Shown here in pieces: positions 45,885-56,662 of a stretch of DNA of 57,718 bases (position 1 is its first letter; every line of letters begins with the position of its first letter). Source of the stretch: Pholiota molesta. Its lineage: Eukaryota; Basidiomycota; Agaricomycetes; Agaricales; Strophariaceae. Position numbers and translations under genes: made by a program. The DNA lies in NCBI GenBank assembly GCA_014925825.1, contig JACGCK010000257.1:1-57718 (forward strand), written 5' to 3'. Below the pieces are notes generated by a model, which saw nothing but the letters and a program-made list of their open reading frames with translations, was not told the origin of the DNA and ran no database searches.

Positions 45885-46056
45885 TTTGAACAGTAGAAAG
45901 CGTGGTAGATGTGGTGGTGGTGGTTTGAGAAAGAAAGACGGCGACGGTGGAGTCCTATGTATAAAGCATGCTCCATTTAGGTCCGTGGGAACTCCTGGAA
46001 ATTGTTGAGCTGGTCGTTGGCCCGCGTCGAGCCTACCGTTTTCGTCATTCTCCGCC
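45885..46056. promoter_or_regulatory. Compact bidirectional promoter, hexokinase and uL14m
   Basis: Only 172 bases separate the two start codons. The part near hexokinase carries CCACCACCACC-type and C/T-rich tracts on the minus strand, as found in leaders of strongly expressed fungal genes. No TATA box is obvious. The two transcripts may overlap at their 5' ends. Confidence 0.55.
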
Positions 46057-46562
46057 ATGATTGGTCTTAAAGGAACACTCAATGTACGTCGTAACATCGT
46101 ACACACATGTCTTACAGGCTGAAATACGATTATAGTGCATAGATAACTCAGGCGCACTCCTTGTCGAGTGTGTTAATGTCCTGAAGAACAAAGTCAACAA
46201 CGGCTGGGGTTCAGTCGGCGATGAAATCGTCGTTGTCGTCCAGAAGGCACGCCCTGTGTCGGCCGCTGCCCAAGCATCTGTAAATGCTGTCAAAGTCCGT
46301 CGCGGAGATGTACGACGCGCCGTTATCGTGCGCACGCGGAAGCCCGTCCGCAGGCCAGACGGCTCCTACATTCGGTTCGACGACAATGCTGCCGTGCTGC
46401 TGAATAACAAGAAGGAGATGCTCGGGACGCGCATCGGTGGCATGGTCTCTGCTGACCTGAGGCTCAAGGGGTGGGGGAAGATTGTTAGCTTGGCTCCCAG
46501 GGTGTGTTCGCTTTTTCTTTCCGTTCTAGTCGTTTTCGCTCATAGCTATCCAGGTTGTTTGA
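46057..46562 (+). CDS. MRPL38: Mitochondrial 54S ribosomal protein uL14m
   Basis: Mitochondrial large-subunit counterpart of bacterial L14, near the interface with the small subunit. Three exons, 46057-46083, 46136-46501 and 46554-46562, encode 133 residues. It begins [20 protein letters not shown], the universal L14 start. It continues [52 protein letters not shown] and ends [14 protein letters not shown]. The short insertion after [10 protein letters not shown] and the organelle-type sequence distinguish it from cytosolic uL14. No separate presequence is seen, as in other fungal homologues. The last exon carries only two codons and the stop. Confidence 0.94.
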
Positions 46563-48466
46563 TTATCACTTTTTCTTATCCCCCATTATAATAATTATCA
46601 TGATTACCCATATCTATATATGACTATTGCCCGACTGAACTGTTCGCCCACCTCAAGGAAAACGCTTTCATGCTGAAAGACGGAAGAAGTGGCGAAATAT
46701 TGGCAGCTCGACTCGGAGGGCTCAAGTGAGCCCTTGCTTTTTTTTTCTCATTGTCAGTTTGACTCAATTGAAGCCTTTTATACAGGCTTGTTTTGATCGC
46801 GAACTTTGGCTTTGGATCCTTGTCGAGACTCGATGCGCAAGCAGCGCAGCGCACTGTCAATGTCCTTCTTGGGATTCTGCTTTGGTCCTCTTAGTGCTCT
46901 TCAAACTCCGAGATATCCTGTACACTGACACACGTCCTCTGATTGACCTCGCCGCACTTGTTTTTTCATTCAACGTAGGTTCTCCGAGCAAAGATACACA
47001 GTTGACAGCTAATTGCGTGTGCAACGGCACGAACAAGATCAGAACTACAAAGGTATGTGATTGATTTGCTGCTAGATTATTCGCTAAAGTTAACACCTAA
47101 CCAGCGACATGGTGCCGCCTCAAGGCGCCTTGCAAGTTACCTATTCCGTGCAAATCTTTCCTTTCCTGGTCGGAAAGCCTTTTCGACGTCATTCGTAGGT
47201 GCTAGACTCATGACTCGGATCTTTGCACCCTACGTACGTATCTCCCTTTTGCTTTCGATAGCAGTTGCCATTGATGAAGGCTGCTATTTATCCAGTGGGT
47301 TACATACCTTTGGCTCCAATGACCTATCATTTGGCCGACGTCGGTATGATCACCTGTTGAATACCAGTCACTTGAGTGCTTCAGATTCTTATCGAAGTCA
47401 CACTTGGTGGCCGAGCGTAAGTATCGGCGGCAACTGGAAATGGGGGTATGGGATAGGCTCCAGGAAGAAAGACACGTCTGCAAAAGACCTCTTGTATAGA
47501 AAATAGGCTTCGGTAGATGGTGTCTATCCATTGCTCCTAGCTGCCTTGTGGCGGCTGGCCTGTAATGTTATCTGTTTCTCATATGTCATTGATGCTGATA
47601 ACCCTCTATCAAGTCTATTTAGAATCCCAAGCTCGAGCATGACTTAATGATTCGGCACTCAACGGTGTAGGCTGTGATAATTGGCACGTATCCGGCATCC
47701 CGTCGCCCGAATGGCGGGCTCTGTTATGCCAAAACGGGTTGTACTCGCAAAGGAGATCGCAACCTCGTGTTCCTGTGTTCGGGGTGCAAGTGTACCTAAG
47801 TATACAGCAATCTGGACCCCGTCGCCCACAGGGCGGGGCTACTCCATCCTAAAATTGGCTGTACTCGCAAAACACGTTGTTTCCTCATGTACTATCCGCG
47901 GGCGTCGCTCTATCCATTTCCAGTTCTTTGCGTCATTTCTCCACAACCTAGGAGTGGGCTAAGCCTGAGCGATGTTGACCTATCTCAATATCCAGCATAC
48001 TCAGCATTCAATGTTGAGCGGCTTGAGCCAGTATCATTTGCAGATAGTTTTACTTGATTGGGCGGGGAGGCATTGAGGCATTTTAGACTTACATATGGTT
48101 ACGGTGTCTATGGAGGATTCCACCAGACGACTAAATATGTAGCTTGGCGTGGGTGGGGGCCTGTACGTAGACGCTCAAACTGTAAATGCTGTGTTGATCT
48201 ATCAGTGTCAAGTGCTCGGAAAGCGCGCGGTACTAGTGAAGGTTTCCCAAGTACACCTTGAGCTGGTCATATATAGACGCCACGCATAGCACAAGCGCTT
48301 CTGTTTACAACTCCATAATCCTAGCAGCAATACCCCATAATTTTGATCACTACTTACTTAGTACCACTAATACTAAGTTCTAAACTACTACTTGCCCTCG
48401 TTGAAGCGTCTGACGTACTTTTCGGATCATTTCGCACGATTACTTCACATCTAATCCTGCGCATTG
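46563..48466. other. Spacer of 1.9 kb; imperfect tandem repeat, no supported gene
   Basis: Several open frames of 70-150 codons exist on both strands (for example 47057-47506, +), but none has a motif and they cannot be spliced into a credible protein. A transcribed non-coding or uncharacterised gene cannot be excluded. The 47.7-kb repeat is listed separately. Confidence 0.45.
47699..47890. repeat. Two diverged tandem units, period about 119 bp
   Basis: CCCGTCGCCC at 47699 and again at 47818 each opens a unit. Further shared blocks are GGCGGG(G)CT and TGTACTCGCAAA, and the units end CCTCGTGT and CCTCATGT, all at the same spacing. Roughly 70 bases of each unit align. It may be a degraded duplication of a regulatory or transposon-derived piece. 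Confidence 0.6.
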
Positions 48467-51400
48467 ATGAAAACAAAGGCTTCGAGCTCTGGTAACCCTC
48501 GCGGACGAGGAACATACAATCCTGCGTGCGACGTCTGTGCGAGAAAGTAAGCATGCTCGCGATGTTCCGTGGAAAAAACTCTCATCAGCTGGTAGGAAGA
48601 CCAAATGCGACGGCAACAAGCCTATCTGCCAACCATGTCGTCAACAAGGCCGCGAGCAAGAAGTACGTATCCAATCTGCTAATGGCAACACATGCGACGT
48701 ACTCATCGTTTCGCACAGTGTGCATGGACCAAGAATCCAGTGCGCAAGCCGCGGACAGAGCAGCACTTCGAGGCGATGCACAAACGGGGAGAGAGTCTCC
48801 GAGTGCGAGCTTTAGAATGGCGGAAATACGCCGATTATCTAGAATCACAGCTAGACCAATACCCGAACCGAAATGGTGAATTTCGCGCTTCGCGCCCCTC
48901 GGACAGCGATGGGCTGTTGGGCCCATCGCCCGACATATTCGAACACGAACTCGACCTTGCTAGCGAGGATGGCAATTCGGACTCAGGAGATCCGGCGAAG
49001 GAGCTGTGTATTCCGACGCAGAGTCTGAAGGTACGATATACTATTCGTTTCGTTCGTCAAGCAGGTCTCAAATTGCATTCATTAGCTTGAGGAGAATGGG
49101 TTCCACCACTACGGAATCACCGCCCCCTTCCGATTCAACCATGCCGAACCACCGCCATCATCCACACAGCTTTCTCGATTTCCTGCTCTCGCACAAAACC
49201 CCGATGCCACATATGTGCTGCTCACAGATGGCGTCCCCGACAACCACTACAATCCTGACTTCGATTGGTCACGACATCTCCCGGACATAGTGCCGCTGGA
49301 TCGTAGAACCCATGATAAGTAAGTGCTGTGCCCTTCTTCGTCGCAATCTTATCGAATGCCTGCTATTTCATAGAGCACTTGATTTGATTTTCAAGTTCTT
49401 CACATCATGGTGTCTCCGCGTCGTCCCTGCACTCTTTCTAAGGGACATGTATCGTTCATTGTCTGTCCCCTCTTCTCATCCCTCACCTAAGACTCCTCAC
49501 TACTCACCTATGCTCCATAACGCATTGGTGGCACTTGGGCTGGCGTTCGTCGATGATTCGAAGCTAAGAGATCTCAAATCTCGGCAGTATTTTGCCAACC
49601 AAGCGAAAAGTTACATCGAGATTGAGTGTAGCAAGCCTAATCTGAGTGTCGTCAACGCACTCTCCATTCTGGCAAGTTTCCATAGCTCCAAGGGTGATCA
49701 AACGTTAGGTTACTTGTACTTCGGTATGTGTGCCCCCTTCATCTAAACATCAGTCGCTGATTATTCGCAGGAATGAGCGCCAGAATGGCCCAAGCTTGTA
49801 CGCTTTTCGGCTTACTCTTCTTGATATCTTCTGGGTCTGATCATGCTCATAGTGGGTCTGAACGTCGACTGCTCTGAATGGGTAAAGGCAGGAATAATGG
49901 ATGAGTCTGACCTGCTGGATCGTCGATGGACGTATTGGACAACCTTCACACAGGTAAGTCGCTCTTCACTCACCGGTGTTTTGAGTTCATTTATCATTCC
50001 TGCGTAGGATGTGTGCTGGTCCCTTTATGTTGGACGTGAGTTTGGTGTACCCACACCGACTTCCGATACCGTGGCCTTCAAAGCCATTTCGATGCCATTG
50101 GTCGATCAAGACTACGATCAATTACCATGGACGCACCCATCGTCCAAACTCGAGCCTCAACCGAACTACCTGACGACGACCTTCCAGGCGACGTGCGAGC
50201 TGCTGATGATCTCGCGGCGTATTATGGACGTGGTGTAGGTTTCTGCACCTTTTCTTATAACGTTGACTTATCTTTATGCCTATAGTAACCGTTTAGACAA
50301 GTCCCATAGCCGTCCATTCGCTATAGACGCGCTCATAACAGAGATTGAGTCAATCACCATTTTAATTTTCATCCCCTTCAAATGCTTAACTTTCCTCCGC
50401 CGTGTAGCCTCAGTCTCAATACGTGGAAAAATGGACTCTCGCCTGAGCTTGATATCACTCATAATTCACGCCAAACGTCAACGCCGCACAAGCTCATGAT
50501 GCATCTTGCATATTGGTGGCTCTTTATCCTCCTCCACCGCCCTTTCTTCCAGCGCACGGGGCGCCTAATATCCAGTATGGATCGAGAGATTGATCATGTT
50601 AAGGTATACTGATTTATTTATCTCGTTCCATTGCAATGAGTGATCCAATCGCTTCATCAGCTTTGTAGGCGAGCAGCCGAAAACATAATGGAACTACTCT
50701 CGACTTGGCGCTCCCTTTACACGCTCCGCTACTGCCCTGTAACTCTCATCCAAACAGTCTTTTCCGCCGGCACTGTCTATCTCCTCACTGGAATACAAGC
50801 GAGCACTGGCATCCGCGTTGCTCAGAAGGAGCTCAATCATTCTATCCGACAACAGGAACTTGTTTTAGAATACCTGAGTGAGATCGGCAGGTCCTGGCAA
50901 TGTGCTACCAATATCGCCGGTATCATGAAGAACCTCATGAACGAGCAATTGAAGCCCCTCCTTGAGCGCAAGATCATTCCGATCTCGTCCTCCCCGGGCG
51001 GTATCTTGTTCTCACCCGAAGTTGACAATGACGACGACAATGATTCAAGTTCCCCCTTTTCCTTATCTAAAGACCACATCCGGCGCCACTCTTCGTTGAC
51101 TAGGCCTAAGCACCATCGCATGGGCATTCATTCCCGAGGTCACTCTGTTAATGACTCTCTTAACCCTTCTCCCGCCGCGCATCACTCTTCTCTTGCTCCC
51201 AACATTACCATTTCTCATAATCAACAGGATATATCCAACTATGCTGTCTCTTCCTCCCCTGGTCGTTCTGCTCCTATCCCTATCCCTATTCAAGTTGCTC
51301 CGAATGGCGATTCATCTTTCCCATCCAACAGTCCGTCTAGCCTTCATCCCAGCTTCACAGATCCCTGGATCCGCCGCCGCTCTAACCTGCTAAGCAGTGG

Positions 51401-51941
51401 CTCTGCAAGTCCAAACATCCCTAGCCCTGGTTCTCTATATGTCACTCCTGCACTCTCTTCTTCCGCTCCAACTTCATTCCCTCGATATGATACTGGTATC
51501 AATGTTTATGACCAGACCATCGCGCATCCGCCACCTGCTCTAGATGAGCTTGCGTTTTCCGGCAGCGGCCACACTGCCAGTCATTTATTCCAGGGGAATG
51601 GCGCCTCTTTTGATATTCCTCAGGACCTCGGAACAGGCCAGCTGTCACGGACATCGTCTGCGAATCAGTTCACCGGTCAGGAACTTTCCAAGATCTTGGG
51701 AATGCCAGGTGGGGGGGCGCTACCGATGGCGCCCTCGGTGCCCTTTATTGGGCTTAACTTTTCCGCCGTACCGCTCTCACCGGAATCCACGTTCTCGTTT
51801 GACTCTCCACAAACATCCTTCAGTACAAATGGCTTCCCCAGTTACGATTCCTCCGCAACGTTCGAAGCTCACGCGAGCCATGATACTGATATGGACGACG
51901 GTACGATATGGGATTTCTGGGCTCAAACCTTGGAGAGATAG
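48467..51941 (+). CDS. Zn2Cys6 transcription factor with fungal-specific TF domain
   Basis: Nuclear regulator. Eleven exons (48467-48546, 48596-48662, 48719-49030, 49086-49318, 49374-49723, 49771-49797, 49853-49953, 50008-50234, 50286-50348, 50408-50603, 50661-51941) give 978 residues. The binuclear zinc cluster at about residues 21-50 has all six cysteines, CDVCARKKTKCDGNK, then CQPCRQQGREQEC, split over three exons. After it come a basic linker and a short helix, LEWRKYADYLESQLDQY, likely the dimerising coiled coil. The middle (about 190-530) is the fungal TF regulatory domain, including RWTYWTTFTQDVCWSLYVGRE and LAYWWLFILLHRPFF. The last 350 residues are Ser/Pro-rich and end with an acidic DTDMDDGTIWDFW, a plausible activation patch. 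The architecture recalls sugar-utilisation regulators such as XlnR/Gal4 types, but the target genes cannot be read from the window. Confidence 0.92.
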
Positions 51942-52240
51942 CTACTGTCCAGCTATTAATTTTTGGCTGCCGGTATTACTATAGCCTTTCGTCGTTCAAC
52001 GTTCGGAATTAGCAGTGAACTAGATTGATCGCCGTCAATGTAGCACACATATCGTTTGCTTCTTGCAACAGCTGTGTACATCTTAGCTTCAAATGTACTA
52101 TGATTGTACTGTAATCATTGCTGCGCAATATGATTTGGTTCACAGCGATCAATTCTTGAGCTCGAGGTGCCTTTTGAAGGTGGAAAGTAGCGGAGAAGAG
52201 AATTGTTGCTTGGCATTAGTACATTGTTGAAATTGTACAT
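51942..52240. other. Short spacer after the transcription factor
   Basis: AT-rich 3' region. Nothing is seen before the tRNA-like gene. Confidence 0.5.
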
Positions 52241-52330
52241 GGCAATATGGCCGAGTGTCTAAGGCGCCAGAATCAGGACATTTAGTCACATCTGGTCGGA
52301 AACGGCGAGGGTTCGAATCCCTCTGTGTCA
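52241..52330 (+). tRNA. tRNA-Leu(CAG)-like gene with intron and defective acceptor stem
   Basis: The D arm TGGCCGAGTGTCTAAGGCG, the anticodon stem CCAGA/TCTGG around AT-CAG-G plus a 12-nt intron, a class II variable arm (GTCGGAAACGGC) and the T arm GAGGGTTCGAATCCCTC are all good. The acceptor is not: the 5' strand GGCAATA pairs poorly with TGTGTC(A), and the 3' strand seems one base short. The normal stem would be close to GGCACAG/CTGTGTC. It may be a decayed copy or a barely functional gene. Confidence 0.65.
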
Positions 52331-52818
52331 GTACTTCCCTATGATTATTCTTTTTCTTTTCATCAAAATTTTTTCCCTCTCTAGAGGACTCACTGCTCAG
52401 AGTCTAATGGATGATAGCGAAATTTGAATATTGGAATTTTGAATAGTCGTTTGGTTCCAGTCAAGTTCCAGCCCCAAGTTTGATAAAGCCTTGGCCCTGC
52501 GAAATTTCTCTCAAAAATTTGACTCTGCATCTTTACTGTACAAACTTCAGCACAACTTCTAATAGCTACTATAAGTTATCCCAATCAGCAGTATCACTTA
52601 TACTTCTTCACCTATTTCCCTCAGGTGCAAGAGGCCTCTGACGGCAGCCTGGCAGTCCAGGCTGAACATCATTCGCAAGGGTAGACTAGATGCATTGCAT
52701 CATGATTTAGATTTACTGGAAATCTTATCTAAAACCACCTTTATACCCTGTTTTCCACTTGTTGAGTAAATCTCCGCCTTTTGAGCACTAGCAACATAAG
52801 ATGGAATATTATTCCGTG
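52331..52818. other. Spacer, no gene seen
   Basis: AT-rich sequence without open frames of interest, between the tRNA-like gene and the 3' end of the broken gene at 52819. Confidence 0.5.
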
Positions 52819-53326
52819 TTATGGCTTATCGGATTGGATCTCGAGCTCGTAGGCGTGGTTCACATGCAACGGCAATCCAAGCCTCCTTCGTTCATTCTTC
52901 TCCGTCGCGCTGACGCGAGGAAAGTACCTCGCGCCATAGAATTTCTTTTGCTCCTCGACGGACATGTATCTTAGGATGTCGTAATCGGAGTCGCGAGTCA
53001 TGGCTGCGTCGCGGTTGCTCGTCGTCACTCCCTCAACTTTGACGTTGCCTCCTAGGCCCTCGAACCATCCCTTCAGGTCTCGCAGCGGGAATTCTTGAAA
53101 TTCCGAAAGATAGACGGTGATTCTGGAAGGATGGACCTTCTTTCAAGAAGAAATTGGAGTCCCATAGTGTCCATTCCAGGTGCGGGGCCCATGACGAACG
53201 AATCCCCAGCTGAGATTGCATCGCGAATCAACGGCTCGTAGTGTTCATGAAAGTAATCCATCCTGGTTCTATTGGACCAGAAATAAAGGCGGTTCTTGGA
53301 GATGGCGTGTTTGTTTCGTTCAACAT
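52819..53326 (-). pseudogene. Broken gene of an uncharacterised conserved family
   Basis: Three pieces of one protein lie in different frames of the minus strand. Piece 1 starts at ATG 53326 and contains TAFISGPIEPG. Piece 2 begins one base out of register near 53265: DYFHEHYEPLIRDAIS, then AGDSFVMGPAPGMDTMGLQF. Piece 3, out of register again near 53145, runs VHPSRITVYLSEFQEF to AAMTRDSDYDILRYMS and KKFYGARYFPRVSATEKNERR, with the stop at 52819. Together they have the look of a 150-residue fungal/bacterial family with an ISGP start, a GPA-GxDT loop and a TRASDYDIL segment, of unknown function. No intron can repair either break. Two indels in about 170 codons indicate decay, or poor consensus quality here. 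Confidence 0.65.
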
Positions 53327-53744
53327 AATTGCTTGAAATCGTTAGGGAAGAGTAGTTTCTGCCGAACAGGACTTTATGAGGTTTTTATTGGCACAGCTCT
53401 CGGCTGCGACACAATACTAACGGGACTGGCGGATTATAATAAGACGCCACCAGAACCTTATTGGTATTATGACAACGAGCATAGCCTTGCTCTTCACTGT
53501 CATCAATGTTACATACAGGCCAAGAGTCGCACGTTTCACAGTTTTTTGATTGATGCAGCTGTCGGTCCACTGGTCAAGGATTGAGTGCATTGAGCATTGA
53601 CACGCTTTGCACTCTCAGAAAACTATGCCCAGAGGATGCCGTCTGACCCATCGGTCCATGGCAAAACTTACAACAGGCACAAGGTCTTCGGAGAAAAAAG
53701 GACGATCAAGGGAAAGAGGTATAAAGAAAAATAAATCGCAGTAT

Positions 53745-56662
53745 TTTAATCCATTGGATCATGCACCACGATGTCCAAGACGGATCTAGAAACAAGTTAA
53801 CGTTTGAATTAGAGCAAGTCGAGCATTCGGACATACGAAGATTAGTTGAAAAGCCTGTTTCAACATCGTTAAGGTGAGGGTATCAATAGCGTGCACGCCA
53901 GGCGAAACTGCAAGGAATTCCATCCGGACTGACTGACATGCAGATGGTCGGAGAGGCCTATAAATGCGAAGAAGGTGAGCATTCAAATCTGCAAGCTCGA
54001 ATAGAATAAACTTGCCCAATCCGAATCCTGCTTTGCAGAGGCAACACACCCGGATATCCCATCTTTCGCGCTGCCTCGCTGCCACCATCATACACGCCCG
54101 TCTCCTCACCGCCTCTCCTTCTCCGCCGCCGCTCGGACAGGTCACCTCAAACCGCCTGGGCCACAAGCTCTGATTGAACACAAAAATATCCAGCGTAAAC
54201 ACATCCAACGGGTATATCTTCCCAGACCCAGCCCGCCATCTCCGCCGCACCCCGTCCCGGCCGTCAGCGCCGACGGCGGGAGCAGGCCACGGACACGATG
54301 ACGTTCTCCCGCTCGCGCCGGCCTGCTGCAGCTTCGCCAGCTCGTCTGCTCGCCGAACGCGGCCGGACACGAACGGCAGCGGCGTCTGCGGGAGGCGCCG
54401 AGCCGTACTCCGCCCGACGCCGCGCTCGCGCCGGATCTCGACGCTCAGCCGGCGTGCGTCGGCGTCGAGACCGGCCGCTGCGAGAGCGGCGTCGACGGGA
54501 GCGCGGACTTCGTGGGGTACGCGGGGTACGCGGGCGTGGTGGGCATGTCCAGGCCGAGTGCGGGTCGGGGGAGTCGGGGGGGCTGGGGCAGGCCACGAGC
54601 GGCTGCACCGACGTGGACGGTATGGGCGGGGGCGGAGGGGCGCTGTACGTCGTAGGCGATTTCATATACTGCGCGGAGCCCGCGCGGACAGGGCGTACGC
54701 TGAGAGCCGCGACGAAGGCACGGGCGATGTTTCGCGTCCTATATCGCCGGCCGCAGGACCGATTGGGGGTGAGGGTCTTGAGGTGCGGCCAGCGAAATTT
54801 GCGCCTGGGACGAGGGTGAACCGCTCTGCGGGCGTAGCGAGTACTGGGGGTCGCGCTCCCATCTGGATCCCGGCGTCGTATTGAGCTGTACACAGAAAGC
54901 CCACCGGGAAGGGTGATGCAGGTTCTGGCATGATGCTTGGGTAATCTGCGGAAGGGTCTCGCTCGAATGTGTCGTGTGGGCGGGCAGGTTGAGAAGCAAG
55001 ATCAAGCACACATTCCACTCGAGGAGAAGGTTTGGGTCGGGTAGCAAGTGTTTTTGAATGGGGAATTGAAAGTGACGTGGACGAAGGTGGCGGTGGAAAG
55101 TAGGGTTTTCCGTAGATATTGATCGTAACAGACGCTGGAGATCAGGAGCCGCTTGGGTATCGTTGACCCCATGGCGAAGGAGAAAGATCATTTCCTCTGG
55201 CGACCTCATGAAGGTCACTGCATATAGAAGATTATACTGGGCAAGAGGCCAATGGCAGCGGAAACGTATTCTTCGCAGCGTTCGAAGTGAAGCCATCTTC
55301 GCCCACCAATGAGCGTAGCTGGGCCCTTCACCTCCATGCTCACGTCCACCTTTTCCACATAAAGCAGCAGTCATTCCCAAATTCCGAATTTCAATTCAAC
55401 ACACAACACGACCGTGCGCTCCTCGCTCCCGCTCCCTCCGCTCGAGCTCCTTTTCTTCTCGTCAAGTCGTCAAGCATGCCTTCTGTTTCAGGCAGAGACG
55501 TAGGGTACGAAGACGGTCGCATGCGCACCCGGAACCGGAGACGGTTTGCAGGGTCTTGCGGAAGGATTGCGCAGTGTGGGATGGGCTTTGCGCACCGCCG
55601 TCATTGGAGATGGCGAGGGTTGGATGGGCGAGGTTTATGAGCACAGGGGGGAGGGAGAATAACTTCTGCCGAGAGACTGTCCAGGCGAAGGGAAGGCAGG
55701 TATATGTATCTTTTGAGAAGTGGCTGCGAGGAGATTCAAGGAGGTTGACTTCTTCGAGCCGTCGAGCAGCTGGGTGCTCACCCTCTCCAGCTTGGCGTTT
55801 ACCCCGGTGATTAGGGGAGTCTGTCCTTTCGGGCTTGAAGTCGCCAGTGATTCGAAGAAGCGTGCTGTGGATGCGTCGGATGGGTAGGTATTGGCTTCTC
55901 GCGCAATGTCGCAGAAATGGTCAGACACAATAAAGGATTGCTGAAATTGAGGCGCAGGAATGCTGTGGTGAGTCAGTGATGAGTAAACCGAGATGGCATG
56001 CAACTGACACACTGTTATATCCATCTTATAGACAGCCACCCATTTCTGCTGTTCGTCCGACCACAGCAAACAAAACCCCTCCGGAGAGTTGTCCGCGGTG
56101 TTGCTGCCCCATATGTTGGCTACGAGTAACGTGCCTTCTGCCGTGCTGTATTTGCGATCCTGGTCGCCTGTAGCTGGCATTGGGTGCGGTGTGCTTGGGG
56201 GAGAATAGAGGGATGCGGATTGAGTCGTTGGTTTGGCTTCGCAAGCGAGCTCGTTCGTGGCGTCAACAACATTCTTGAATTTCGGGGCGTCTCTGGGTTT
56301 GTCGTTGCCGTTTGAGAAATGTATGAGGCCTCCATATGGACACTTGAATATGCGCCAGAAAGATCGAGAAGACTTCTGGTGGTTTAGACGGGTCCGCAGG
56401 AGGTTGTGCATCGGGATTCTTGATGTAAACAAGGAGAAGAGACTGTAAATGTTCATCTGAGATTTGTAAATGCGACGCAAGTCACAGAATCTCGGAATAT
56501 CGCACCAAAAAATGCCTGCTTCCTTTCTACTGATACAGAGCGCGCTGCTTCCAGCCATTCATCGGTAGGAACCGTCGGAGGAAAGTCAAGAGTTGTATCC
56601 GGAACGACAAGCTTGAGGAGAGCGGTTGAAAAAATCTGATCCAAAGAAACCGCGTTGTCCAT
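53745..56662 (-). pseudogene. TRS65: TRAPP complex subunit Trs65-like gene with repeated frame breaks
   Basis: Trs65 is a peripheral subunit of the TRAPP II vesicle-tethering complex. The start MDNAVSLDQIFSTALLKLVV at 56662 is followed by a normal 57-nt intron leading into FFDEHLQSLLLVYIKNPDA. Family-like blocks continue to the C-terminus: HIQVS, MEASYISQTATTNPETP, STAEGTLLVANIWG, NPLLCLTISATLREKP, FRKTLQTVSG, GKPYFPPPPSS, GKIYPLDVFTLDIFVFNQS, PLRPSACQSVRMEFLAVSPG, DVETGFSTNL and LDIVVHDPMD before a stop near 53745. These lie in changing frames, with likely one- or two-base indels at about 56347 (duplicated AT), 56200 (C run), 55530 and 55510, 55240, and 53870. No set of introns restores them all. 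Either a pseudogene or a locally poor consensus. The family assignment is from memory of its C-terminal motifs and is moderate. Confidence 0.55.

Noticed and set aside
54174..54893. Long open frames on both strands in GC-rich DNA
   Set aside because: High GC removes stop codons in all frames. The composition is Arg/Pro/Ala-biased on both strands, and these are shadows of the Trs65-like C-terminal part.
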